Assembly (NCBI RefSeq): GCF_000295095.1
Contig: NZ_JH806634.1
Coordinates: 163,897-227,896 of the forward strand
Direction of reading: 5' to 3'
DNA from: Actinomyces timonensis DSM 23838
GTDB lineage: Bacteria; Actinomycetota; Actinomycetes; Actinomycetales; Actinomycetaceae
DNA length: 64,000 nucleotides
Below, in pieces: positions 31,243 through 40,046 of this stretch (the first letter of the stretch is position 1; each line of letters opens with the position of its first letter). Made by a program: the position numbers and the translations under genes. The notes below the pieces were generated by a model. That model saw only the letters and a program-made list of their open reading frames with translations, was not told where the DNA came from and made no database searches.

Positions 31243-33261
31243 GTGAGCATGATGGGCGCACTTCCCCTCGCACTGGCACCCGCCGTCTCCGCCGGGCACG
31301 CCACCCACGCCGCCACCGGCGCGGCGGAGTTGGCCTGGCTCCTCATCGCGGTGCCGGCCGTCAGCGCCGCGATCCTGCTGATCGCCGGCCGCCGCTCCAA
31401 CTCCTGGGGCCACTGGCTGGGGCTGGCCGCCGCCGTCTTCTCCGCCGTCCTGGGCCTGACGATCATCGCCCAGGTCGCGGGCATGACCGAGGACAAGCGG
31501 ATCATGGGCACCAAGCTGTGGCACTGGTTCAGCGCCGGGGGCCTGAGCATCGACGTCGGCCTGCGCATCGACCCGCTGTCGCTGACCTTTGTCGGCCTGG
31601 TCACCTTCGTCGGCTCCCTCATCCACCTGTACTCGGTGGCCTACATGAGCCACGACCGCGACCGCCGCCGCTTCTTCGCCTACCTCAACCTCTTCATCGC
31701 CGCGATGCTCACCCTCGTGCTCGGCGATTCCTACATCACCCTCTTCGTCGGCTGGGAGGGTGTGGGCCTGGCCTCCTACCTCCTCATCGGCTTCTGGAAC
31801 ACCGCCGACGCCGACGGCCCGCGCGCCGAGCACGACAAGTCCATGGAGAACGCCACCGCGGCCAAGAAGGCCTTCATCATGAACCGCGTGGGGGACATGG
31901 GCCTCCTGGCGGCCATGATGGCGATGGTCTCCCAGGTCCACTCCGTCGCCTTCGACGCCGTCCTGCCCGCCGCCGCCTCGGGCCGCGTGACCACCGGCTG
32001 GCTGACCGCCATCGGCTTCTTCCTCCTCGTGGCCGCCTGCGGCAAGTCCGCCCAGTTCCCGCTCCAGGCCTGGCTGGGCGACGCCATGGCCGGCCCCACG
32101 CCCGTCTCCGCCCTCATCCACGCGGCCACGATGGTCACGGCCGGCGTCTACCTCATGGTGCGCTCGGGCACCATCTACGGCGGCGCCCCCAGCGCCCAGC
32201 TCGCGGTGGCGATCGTCGGCGCCATCACCCTCCTGCTCGGCGCGATCATCGGCTGCGCCAAGGACGACATGAAGAAGGTGCTCGCCGCCTCCACCATGAG
32301 CCAGATCGGCTACATGATGCTCGGCGCGGGCCTGGGCCCCATCGGCTACGCCTTCGCCATCTTCCACCTCCTCACCCACGGCTTCTTCAAGGCCCAGCTC
32401 TTCCTCGGGGCCGGCTCCGTCATGCATGCCATGGGCGACCAGGTCGACATGCGCCGCTTCGGGGCGCTGCGCACCGCCATGACGATCACCTGGGCCACCA
32501 TGGGGATCGGCTGGCTCGCGATCCTCGGGATCCCGCCCTTCAGCGGCTTCTGGTCCAAGGACAAGATCATCGAGGCCGCCTTCATCGGCGAGGGCGCCAA
32601 GCCCTGGATCCTGGGCTCCATCGCCCTCGTGGGCGCCGGCATCACCGCCTTCTACATGTCCCGCCTCTTCTTCATGATCTTCCACGGCAAGGCCCGCTGG
32701 ACCACGGAGAAAGACATCGAGGGCCCCGTCCATCCGCACGAGTCGGGATGGATGATGACCCTCCCGCTGCTCATCCTGTCCGTGTTCTCCATGGGCCTGG
32801 GCGGCGCCCTGGCCGCGGGCGACACCTTCGTCACCTGGCTCGAGCCGGTCACCGGCCACGCCCAGCACGGCGAGCCGGTCCTGCCCGCCACGGTCATCAT
32901 GGGGGCCACCCTCGGCCTCGTCATCGTCGGCGCGCTCGCCGCCTGGCTCATGTACGCGGCCCGCCCCGTGGCCACCGTCGTCCAGCCGGGAGGCGCCCTC
33001 GTCGAGGCGGCGCGCAAGGACATGCACCAGGACGCCATCAACGAGGCCATCGCCATGCGGCCCGGCCAGGGCCTTGTGCTGGCCGCCAACGCCTCCGACC
33101 GCTACGTCGTCGACGGCGCCGTCGAGGGACTGGCCACCGGCACCGCCGCGCTCGGCCGGCTCGTCGGCCGCACCGAGTCCGGGTACGTGCGCTCCTACGC
33201 CGGCTACATGGCCGCCGGCACCGTCCTGGCCCTCATCGCCGTCCTGGCCACCAGGTTCTGA
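31243..33261 (+). CDS. nuoL: NADH-quinone oxidoreductase subunit L
   Basis: 672-aa antiporter-like proton pump subunit. It has the conserved DRDRRRFFAYLNLFIAAM, GWEGVGLASYLLIGFW, a lateral-helix region near the C-terminus, and the channel motifs FPLQAWLGDAMAGPTPVSA and AATMVTAGVYL. GTG 31243 has AAGGGG upstream. The N-terminus is slightly longer than in E. coli. Confidence 0.96.
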   Translation: MSMMGALPLALAPAVSAGHATHAATGAAELAWLLIAVPAVSAAILLIAGRRSNSWGHWLGLAAAVFSAVLGLTIIAQVAGMTEDKRIMGTKLWHWFSAGGLSIDVGLRIDPLSLTFVGLVTFVGSLIHLYSVAYMSHDRDRRRFFAYLNLFIAAMLTLVLGDSYITLFVGWEGVGLASYLLIGFWNTADADGPRAEHDKSMENATAAKKAFIMNRVGDMGLLAAMMAMVSQVHSVAFDAVLPAAASGRVTTGWLTAIGFFLLVAACGKSAQFPLQAWLGDAMAGPTPVSALIHAATMVTAGVYLMVRSGTIYGGAPSAQLAVAIVGAITLLLGAIIGCAKDDMKKVLAASTMSQIGYMMLGAGLGPIGYAFAIFHLLTHGFFKAQLFLGAGSVMHAMGDQVDMRRFGALRTAMTITWATMGIGWLAILGIPPFSGFWSKDKIIEAAFIGEGAKPWILGSIALVGAGITAFYMSRLFFMIFHGKARWTTEKDIEGPVHPHESGWMMTLPLLILSVFSMGLGGALAAGDTFVTWLEPVTGHAQHGEPVLPATVIMGATLGLVIVGALAAWLMYAARPVATVVQPGGALVEAARKDMHQDAINEAIAMRPGQGLVLAANASDRYVVDGAVEGLATGTAALGRLVGRTESGYVRSYAGYMAAGTVLALIAVLATRF

Positions 33262-33275
33262 GAGGACACAGCCAC

Positions 33276-34826
33276 ATGCAGACACTCACCGTCGCCACGG
33301 GCGCCTACCCCGTGCTCTCCGTCATGGTGCTCGTCCCGCTCATCGGGGCCCTGCTCCTGGCCATTCCCGCCCTGCGGGGCCAGGCGCGCGGCCTCGGCCT
33401 CACCATCGCGATCGCCGAGCTCGGCCTGGGCATCTGGGCCGCCATCCTCTTCGACCCCCACGCCGGGACCGTCTACCAGCTCGCCGAGACCCGCCACTGG
33501 ATCCCCGCCATGGGCGTCTCCTGGGCGCTGGGCGTCACCGGCCTCGGCCTGGCGATGCTCCTCCTGGCCGTCTTCCTCGTGCCCATCGTGCTCCTGGCCT
33601 CCTGGGGCGAGATCCCAGCCGATCGCCAGGCCGGCTTCGCCAGCCTCATCCTCGCCCTCGAGGCCTTCATCGTCGTCATCTTCACCGCGCGCGACGTCCT
33701 CCTCTTCTACCTCGTCTTCGAGGCGATGCTCATCCCCGTCTACTTCCTCATCGGCCGCTACGGGGGGCCCGACCGGCGCCGCGCCGCCATCAAGTTCCTC
33801 CTGTACTCCCTGGCCGGCGGGCTCGTCATGCTCATCGGCGTCGTCGCGCTGACGGTGTACGGGCCCGGCGGCGACGAGAACTACCTCATCCAGAACCTGT
33901 CCCAGGGGCTCACCTCCTCCACGGGCGTGACCCGGGGCATCTTCGTCACCTTCCTCATCGCCTTCGCCATCAAGGCCCCGATGGTGCCTCTGCACACCTG
34001 GCTGCCCGACACCGCCGAGCAGGCGACCCCCGGCACCTCCGTGCTGCTCATCGGCGTCCTGGACAAGATCGGCACCTACGGGATGATCGCGATCGTCCTG
34101 CCGCTCTTCCCCGAGGCCTCCCGCTGGGCGGCGCCGGTCATCCTGCCGCTGGCGATCGTCGGCATCATCTACGGCGGGCTGGCCGCCATCGGCCAGGACC
34201 ACCTCTACCGCCTCATCTCCTACACCTCCATCAGCCACTTCGGCTTCATGGTGCTGGGGATCTTCATCGGCAACCAGGTGGCCGCCGTCGGCGCCATGGT
34301 CTACATGGTCGCCCACGGGCTGTCGATCGCCGGCCTCTACCTCATCACCGGGTTCATGGCCCGGCGCACGGGGACGGTGCGCATCAGCGAGCTCGGCGGT
34401 ATCGCCCGGGTCATGCCGCTCATCGCCGGGACCTTCCTCTTCTCCGGCCTGGCGTCCATCGCCCTGCCGGGCCTGTCCGGGTTCATCCCCGAGTGGATGG
34501 TCCTCACCGGCAGCTTCTCCGCCAAGCCCGTCTACGGGATCCTCGCGCTCCTGGGCGTCATCATCGCCGCGGTCTACATGCTCCTGCCCTACCAGAGGGT
34601 CTTCACCGGGGCGCCGGCCGCCGAGCGCGTCGGCAGCCAGGACCTCGACGGCCGTGAGCGCGTCGTCGTCGCCCCCATCATCGTCGCCATGCTGGTCCTC
34701 GGCCTGGCGCCCGCCGCCCTGACCGGCATCCTCGACGGCGTCGGAGCGCAGACCGCCGCCACCATGACCGGGGCGGGTTCTCAGTCCGCCGCCACGGCCC
34801 CCGTCACGGAAGGGAGCAGCAAGTGA
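33276..34826 (+). CDS. nuoM: NADH-quinone oxidoreductase subunit M
   Basis: 516-aa antiporter-like subunit. The key Glu lies in YLVFEAMLIPVYFLIG, and the channel motifs are APMVPLHTWLPDTAEQATPG and LYRLISYTSISHFGFMVLG. SD GAGGACA precedes ATG 33276. The stop overlaps the nuoN GTG. Confidence 0.96.
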   Translation: MQTLTVATGAYPVLSVMVLVPLIGALLLAIPALRGQARGLGLTIAIAELGLGIWAAILFDPHAGTVYQLAETRHWIPAMGVSWALGVTGLGLAMLLLAVFLVPIVLLASWGEIPADRQAGFASLILALEAFIVVIFTARDVLLFYLVFEAMLIPVYFLIGRYGGPDRRRAAIKFLLYSLAGGLVMLIGVVALTVYGPGGDENYLIQNLSQGLTSSTGVTRGIFVTFLIAFAIKAPMVPLHTWLPDTAEQATPGTSVLLIGVLDKIGTYGMIAIVLPLFPEASRWAAPVILPLAIVGIIYGGLAAIGQDHLYRLISYTSISHFGFMVLGIFIGNQVAAVGAMVYMVAHGLSIAGLYLITGFMARRTGTVRISELGGIARVMPLIAGTFLFSGLASIALPGLSGFIPEWMVLTGSFSAKPVYGILALLGVIIAAVYMLLPYQRVFTGAPAAERVGSQDLDGRERVVVAPIIVAMLVLGLAPAALTGILDGVGAQTAATMTGAGSQSAATAPVTEGSSK

Positions 34827-36385
34827 GCTTCACCGCCCCGTCCATCCACTGGGCCGGCCTCGTCCCGGTCCTCATCATCCTGGGAACCGCCATCCTCGGC
34901 GTGCTCGTCGAGGCGCTCATCCCGCGTCGCGCCAGGCACCTCACCCAGACGGCCCTCTCAGTGGCCGCCATCCTCGGCGCGATCGTCGCCCTCGTGTGGC
35001 GGTGGGGAATCGTCGTCGACGGCGCCAAGCCCGACTACGTCGCCACCGGCTTCAACGAGGACAACTTCGGCATCGCCGCCCAGGGCGTCCTGCTCATCAT
35101 CGGCCTGCTGTCCATCCTCGTCATCTCGGACCGCACCGAGCTCGGCGACTCCGCCTTCGCCGCGCAGGCCGCCGACCGCCCCGGCAGCGCCGAGGAGAGC
35201 GAGTCCATCCACGCCGGGTGGGTCGCCACCGAGGTCTTCCCCCTCACGCTGTTCTCACTGGCCGGCATGATGCTCTTCCCGGTCGTCAGCGACCTCATCT
35301 CGCTGTTCGTCATGCTCGAGCTCGTCTCTCTGCCGCTGTACGTCATGGCCGCCATGGCCCGCCACCGCCGCCTGCTCAGCCAGGAGGCCGCCATGAAGTA
35401 CTTCGTCCTGGGGGCCTTCGCCTCCGCCTTCCTCCTCATGGGCTCGGCCCTCCTCTACGGCGCCTCCGGCTCCGTGCTCTACAGCGAACTGGCCGCAGCC
35501 GTGGCCGGCGCCGTCCCGGGCGCCGACTGGCTCGTGCTGGCCGGCGTCACGCTCGTGCTCGTGGGCCTCCTGTTCAAGATCGCCGCCGCCCCCTTCCACG
35601 CCTGGAGCCCGGACGTCTACCAGGGAGCGCCCACCCCGGTCACCGGCTTCATGGCCGCCGGGGTCAAGGCGACCGCCTTCCTCGCGCTCCTGCGTTTCTT
35701 CTTCACCGTCGGCGGGCGGCTGAGCTGGGACCTGGCGCCCGTCCTGTGGACCATCGCCATCGTCACGATGGCGGTCGGCACCGTCGTCGGCATCGTCCAG
35801 CGCGACGTCAAGCGCATGCTCGCCTACTCGGCGATCGCCCACGCCGGCTACATGCTCATCGGCATCATCGCCTACAACAAGGCCGCGGCCCCCGCGATCC
35901 TCTTCTACGCCCTGGCCTACGGCATCGCCACGGTCGGCGCCTTCGGCATCGTGTCGCTCGTGCGCGAGTCCCACGGCGGGGGCGCGGGCGCGGAGGCCAC
36001 GAGCCTCGACGACTACCGGGGCCTCGCCCGGCGCAGCCCCTGGCTGGCCGGTGCCATGACGGTCTTCCTGCTGTCCTTCGCGGGCATCCCGCTCACCGGC
36101 GGGTTCATCGCGAAGTTCCGGCTCTTCGTCGCCGGTGTCGGTGGCGGGGCGACCTGGCTCGTCGTCATCGCGGTCGCGAGCTCGGCGGCCACGGCCTTCT
36201 TCTACCTCAGGCTCGTCGTGCTCATGTACTTCCGCGACCCCGAGGGCGAGGGCGTCGCCGTCGTCGACTCCCAGGGCATGGCGGCCGCCGCGATCACCAT
36301 GGCCGTCCTGGCCACGATCGCCCTCGGCGTCCTGCCCCAGGCCGTGCTCACGACGCTCGACCGCGCGGCTATGCTCATCCCGTGA
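34823..36385 (+). CDS. nuoN: NADH-quinone oxidoreductase subunit N
   Basis: 520-aa antiporter-like subunit, last of the fourteen nuo genes. Motifs are FVMLELVSLPLYVMAAM, AAAPFHAWSPDVYQGAPTPV, DVKRMLAYSAIAHAGYML and GIPLTGGFIAKF. GTG 34823 overlaps the nuoM stop. The stop overlaps the start of the prenyl synthase gene. Confidence 0.96.
   Translation: MSFTAPSIHWAGLVPVLIILGTAILGVLVEALIPRRARHLTQTALSVAAILGAIVALVWRWGIVVDGAKPDYVATGFNEDNFGIAAQGVLLIIGLLSILVISDRTELGDSAFAAQAADRPGSAEESESIHAGWVATEVFPLTLFSLAGMMLFPVVSDLISLFVMLELVSLPLYVMAAMARHRRLLSQEAAMKYFVLGAFASAFLLMGSALLYGASGSVLYSELAAAVAGAVPGADWLVLAGVTLVLVGLLFKIAAAPFHAWSPDVYQGAPTPVTGFMAAGVKATAFLALLRFFFTVGGRLSWDLAPVLWTIAIVTMAVGTVVGIVQRDVKRMLAYSAIAHAGYMLIGIIAYNKAAAPAILFYALAYGIATVGAFGIVSLVRESHGGGAGAEATSLDDYRGLARRSPWLAGAMTVFLLSFAGIPLTGGFIAKFRLFVAGVGGGATWLVVIAVASSAATAFFYLRLVVLMYFRDPEGEGVAVVDSQGMAAAAITMAVLATIALGVLPQAVLTTLDRAAMLIP
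36370..36375 (+). promoter_or_regulatory. -10 box TATGCT, internal leaderless start of the prenyl synthase gene
   Basis: TATGCT ends 6 nt before GTG 36382 and lies inside the nuoN 3' end. It matches the spacing at other leaderless genes here, so the gene may have its own promoter besides nuo read-through. Confidence 0.45.
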
Positions 36386-37488
36386 CCACACCGTTGCCAC
36401 TGAGCGCCCCGGAACTCGAGGGCCGCATGGCCCCCGCCCTTGACGCCGTGGAGGAGCGGCTCATGATGATCGTCAGCAACGCTGACGAGACCATCAACCC
36501 TCCCACCTCCCACCTGGCCAGGGCCGGCGGCAAGCGTCTGCGCCCCACCCTTGTGCTGCTCACCGCCCAGCTCGGGGACCCCGAGCGCGCCACGGGCGAG
36601 GCGGTGAGAGACGCGGGCGTCGCCGTCGAGCTCACGCATATCGCCACGCTCTACCACGACGACGTCATGGACGACGCCCCGCTGCGGCGCGGCGCCCCCA
36701 GCGCCCAGACCGTCTGGGGCAACTCGGCGGCCATCCTCGCGGGCGACATCCTCGTGGCCCGCTCCTCCCAGCTCATCGCCGCTCTCGGGCCCGAGGCGAC
36801 CCTCGCCCACGCGCGGACCTTCGAGCGCCTGTGCACCGGCCAGCTCCACGAGACCCTCGGTCGCCCCGCGGGCACCGACCCCGTTGACCACTACATCCAG
36901 GTGCTCGCGGACAAGACCGGCTCGCTTATCGCCGTCTCCGCCCGCTACGGCGCCATGCTCACCGGTGCGGGCGCCGGGGTCGAGGCCATCGTCGAGGAGT
37001 TCGGCGAGCGCATCGGCATCGCCTTCCAGCTCGCCGACGACGTCATCGACCTCGCCTCCGACTCCCAGACCACCGGCAAGACCCCCGGCACGGACCTCCT
37101 CGAGGGCGTGGACACGATGCCCGTCCTCCTGCTGCGCAAGGCACTGGCCGCGGGCGAGCTCGACGCCGCTGGCCAGTCGATCCTCTCCGACCTGTCCTCC
37201 GCGGACCTGCACGATCCCGCCATGCTCGCCAGGGTCGTCAAGCGCCTGCGCGCCCACCCCGTCCTGCAGCGCACCCGCGAGATGGCGCTGTCCTGGGCCG
37301 ACGACGCCGTCGCCGGCCTGGAGGGCCTGGAGGAGGCGGTCCTCGCAGCGACCCGCGAGCGCCTCGCCGTTGACGGCGTCGCCGGGGAGGACCTGGAGAC
37401 CGCCCTCGCCGGCGCCCGCGAGCGCGCCCGCGTCGTGCGGGGCCTCCTAGAGGACTTCGCCCACCAGCTCGTCGACCGCGCGGCCTGA
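36382..37488 (+). CDS. Polyprenyl (probably menaquinone side-chain) diphosphate synthase
   Basis: 368-aa trans-prenyl synthase making the long isoprenoid tail, here presumably for menaquinone. The first Asp-rich motif LYHDDVMDDAPLRRG (Asp93/94/97) and the second FQLADDVIDLASD bind Mg-diphosphate. GGKRLRP binds isopentenyl diphosphate. Small residues before the first motif (HIATLY) fit a long-chain rather than a farnesyl product, but chain length cannot be fixed from sequence. GTGA overlap with nuoN ties it to the nuo operon. Mycobacterial grcC1 next to menJ is a precedent. Confidence 0.88.
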   Translation: MTTPLPLSAPELEGRMAPALDAVEERLMMIVSNADETINPPTSHLARAGGKRLRPTLVLLTAQLGDPERATGEAVRDAGVAVELTHIATLYHDDVMDDAPLRRGAPSAQTVWGNSAAILAGDILVARSSQLIAALGPEATLAHARTFERLCTGQLHETLGRPAGTDPVDHYIQVLADKTGSLIAVSARYGAMLTGAGAGVEAIVEEFGERIGIAFQLADDVIDLASDSQTTGKTPGTDLLEGVDTMPVLLLRKALAAGELDAAGQSILSDLSSADLHDPAMLARVVKRLRAHPVLQRTREMALSWADDAVAGLEGLEEAVLAATRERLAVDGVAGEDLETALAGARERARVVRGLLEDFAHQLVDRAA

Positions 37489-37744
37489 GAAGGCGTCGGT
37501 CGGAGGGCGGTGGTGCGCCGCGTCCTCGGGCGGTCCCCCGCCACGCGCAACTGAGGCGAGCGGCGCCGAGCTTGCTCGAGTGCCCGAGCCGATGGCGGCG
37601 CGTAGGAGGGGCGAAGCCTCGAATAGACCCGATGCCAGCCCTGCGGACGCGGCGCACCGCCGCCCTCCTAAGCGCACGAAGCGGGCCCCGCGGCTTGTTG
37701 CCGCGGGGCCCGCTGTCAGTTGGGCGCGTGCGCCGGAGAGGCGA
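37489..37744. other. Intergenic region between convergent prenyl synthase and aztD
   Basis: 256 nt, GC-rich, no gene. Apart from the terminator at 37680-37714, nothing else is recognised. Confidence 0.5.
37680..37714. terminator. Strong hairpin terminator downstream of aztD
   Basis: Perfect 15-bp stem, AGCGGGCCCCGCGGC (37680-37694) with GCCGCGGGGCCCGCT (37700-37714), loop TTGTT. It lies 30 nt after the minus-strand aztD stop and could also end the nuo transcript. Confidence 0.75.
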
Positions 37745-39085
37745 TCAGTGCGTGGCCTCGGCGGTGTGCTCGTGGTCGTGCTCCTCGCCCTCGTCGTGGT
37801 GCTCGGAGCCGTCGGCGTGCGTGTGCTTGGCGAAGGCGACCTCGTTGGGGGTCACCGAGTAGGCCTTCGAGGTCTTCTCCCCGTTGGTGAGGTCGACCTT
37901 GTAGACGCTGTTGGTGCTCGGCTCGGTCACCCAGGCGGTCGAGCCGGAGATCTGGAGCGCAGGGTGGGCGTCCTGCCACTTGGCCGGCGGCTCCCAGGCG
38001 GCGATGACCGGGATCGAGTCGGTGAAGGAGCCGGAGGCGACGTCGAGCTTGTGCAGGGCGCCGTCGGTGCCGAGCACCCAGGCGTTGTCGTCGCCGTCGC
38101 GCTTGATGCCGCGCCACGTGTACTCGACGCCGGAGGGCATGTCGACGACCTTGAAGGAGCCCGCGGCCGAGTCGAGCAGGCCCACGCGGTGCAGGTTGAC
38201 GCCCTCGGCGTCGCGGTCGTCCTTGTAGTCGGTGACGGCGATGGGGGAGGAGTCGGTGACGTAGGAGTTGCCCACGCGCCCGTAGTCGGCGTCGGGGCTG
38301 GCGATCTTCGTGAAGGCGCCGCCCTTGTACAGCAGGACGCCGTTCTCGCAGCCGAGCATGGCGGCCTCGTCCTTCATGACGCCCTCTCCGTGGACGCCGG
38401 GGCACTCCTCGTTGCGGGTGATCTCCGTGCCCGAGGCATCCTGCGCCAGGGCGCCCTTGCGGGACTCGGAGTTGCCCAGGGTGCGGATGACAGTCCCGTC
38501 GGAGAGCTTGACGGCCACGCCGTGGTGGGCCTCCTCGGAGGCGATCTTCTCGGTGTCGGGCAGGGCGGTGACGGTCTCATCGGCGTCGTGGCCGAGGGCG
38601 TCGGCCTTGACGAGGGTGATCTCGCCGCTGCCGTCGGCGAACAGGCTGGTCCACTCGCCGTGGGGGACGACGTGCCCGCCCTTGTTCGCCGGGAAGACGA
38701 GGTCGGTGAGCTTGGCCTCGCCGCCGCCGGCGCCGGTGGACAGGACCTGGAATCCGGACTCGGTAGTGACCAGGACGTGCTCGTTGTCGCCGAAGGGGTT
38801 GAGGCGCAGGAAGCCGCTCATGGGGAAGTCGGCGACCTCCTCCAGGGTGGAGCCGTCGACCACCTTGACCCCGCCGTCGTAGGCGAAGACGAAGCGGTCC
38901 GAGCCGTGCTTGTGCTCGTGGGCCTCACCGGAGGCGCTCGCGGAGGCGGCCGTGGTGGCCGAGGAGTCGGTGGACGCCGAGCCGCAGGCGCCCAGGGCAA
39001 GGGCCGTGGCGCTCAGGGCGGCGATGACGGCGGCGCGCCGCGATGCGCCGGCCAGGCGCGGGCGTGACGAGGTGGAGGATGACAT
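37745..39085 (-). CDS. aztD: AztD-like zinc metallochaperone lipoprotein, His-rich beta-propeller
   Basis: 446-aa exported lipoprotein; signal peptide with lipobox ALGACGSAS. Mature sequence starts with a His cluster (EAHEHKHG) and ends with another (HTHADGSEHHDEGEEHDHEH). Between them are the repeated beta-strand units of AztD propellers, such as FVFAYDGGVKVVDGSTLEE, the ECPGVHGEG Cys/His segment and LRLNPFGDNEHVLVTT. AztD-type proteins hold zinc and pass it to the AztC binding protein. Start at 39085 has SD AAAGGA. Last gene of the minus-strand zinc operon, 46 nt after aztC. Confidence 0.85.
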   Translation of the reverse strand: MSSSTSSRPRLAGASRRAAVIAALSATALALGACGSASTDSSATTAASASASGEAHEHKHGSDRFVFAYDGGVKVVDGSTLEEVADFPMSGFLRLNPFGDNEHVLVTTESGFQVLSTGAGGGEAKLTDLVFPANKGGHVVPHGEWTSLFADGSGEITLVKADALGHDADETVTALPDTEKIASEEAHHGVAVKLSDGTVIRTLGNSESRKGALAQDASGTEITRNEECPGVHGEGVMKDEAAMLGCENGVLLYKGGAFTKIASPDADYGRVGNSYVTDSSPIAVTDYKDDRDAEGVNLHRVGLLDSAAGSFKVVDMPSGVEYTWRGIKRDGDDNAWVLGTDGALHKLDVASGSFTDSIPVIAAWEPPAKWQDAHPALQISGSTAWVTEPSTNSVYKVDLTNGEKTSKAYSVTPNEVAFAKHTHADGSEHHDEGEEHDHEHTAEATH

Positions 39086-39131
39086 GAGTGGTCCTTTCTG
39101 GGTGGGTCGCGTCATCGGCAGGGGACGGCGC

Positions 39132-40046
39132 TCACGCGGTGAGGGCCGAGGTGATGCGGTCTGTGTTGACGGAGAGCATGTCCAGGTAGGTGGGGGCCTC
39201 GCCGTCGGGGACGGACAGGGACTCGGTGTACAGGGCGACCACCTGGATGTCCTGCCCGGTGGAGTTCTTGAAGGCGGTGATGAGCTGGTCGGAGTGGGAG
39301 GTGTCGGCGAAGAGCGCGTTCACGCCGGCTTCGCGCACCGCCGTCGAGAGCTCCTCCAGGTCCGAGGCGCTGGGCGCGGCGAGCGTGGAGCCGCCGGGGA
39401 TGACGGCGCCGATGAGGCGGAAGCCGTAGCGGGCCGCCATGTAGCCGAACACGTGGTGGTTGGTGACCAGGGCGCGCTTGTCCTCGGGGATCGTCGCGAA
39501 GCGGGTGGTCATGGTCTGATCGGCCGCGGTGAGCTTGTCCCGGTAGGCCGTGGCCGAGGCGGCCAGGGCGGTGGCGTCGATCCCCGCCACGCCTCCCAGG
39601 GCGCTTTCCAGGCCGTTGACGACGTCGATCATTCTTGTCGGGTCGGTCCAGAAGTGGGGGTCGGGGCCGGAGGCGTCATCGGAGGAGTACTCGATGGGCG
39701 TGAACTGGTCCCCGGCGGTGAACAGGGTGACGCCGTCGCTCTTGGCGCTCTCGATATTGCTGGCCAGCCCCTCCTCCAGACCCAGGCCATTGGTGACGAG
39801 GAGGGCGGCCTCACGCATCGCGAGGGTCTGCTTGGCCGAGACGCCGAAGGAGTGCGGGTCCGCGTTGGGGGCCATGAGGGTGGTGACGCTGGCCTGGTCG
39901 CCGACCACCTGGGTGACGACGTCTCCCAGGATGTTCGTGGTGACGACGATCGAGGGCTTGTCGCCGCCGTCCTTGCGGTCCTCGCAGGCGGCGACGGCGC
40001 CGAGCGGCGTCAGCGCGAGGAGCGCGAGCAGGTCCCGGCGCCTCAT
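39132..40046 (-). CDS. aztC: Zinc ABC transporter substrate-binding protein (AztC-like, ZnuA/TroA family)
   Basis: 304-aa cluster A-I metal-binding protein with a signal peptide ending in AVAAC, so probably a lipoprotein in this Gram-positive. His and Asp ligands are in NADPHSFG, GPDPHFWTDPT, VTNHHVFGYMA and LFADTSHSD, the four-site pattern of Zn/Mn-binding proteins. A longer upstream frame is an artefact; ATG 40046 overlaps the stop of the preceding propeller gene (ATGA). Confidence 0.9.
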   Translation of the reverse strand: MRRRDLLALLALTPLGAVAACEDRKDGGDKPSIVVTTNILGDVVTQVVGDQASVTTLMAPNADPHSFGVSAKQTLAMREAALLVTNGLGLEEGLASNIESAKSDGVTLFTAGDQFTPIEYSSDDASGPDPHFWTDPTRMIDVVNGLESALGGVAGIDATALAASATAYRDKLTAADQTMTTRFATIPEDKRALVTNHHVFGYMAARYGFRLIGAVIPGGSTLAAPSASDLEELSTAVREAGVNALFADTSHSDQLITAFKNSTGQDIQVVALYTESLSVPDGEAPTYLDMLSVNTDRITSALTA

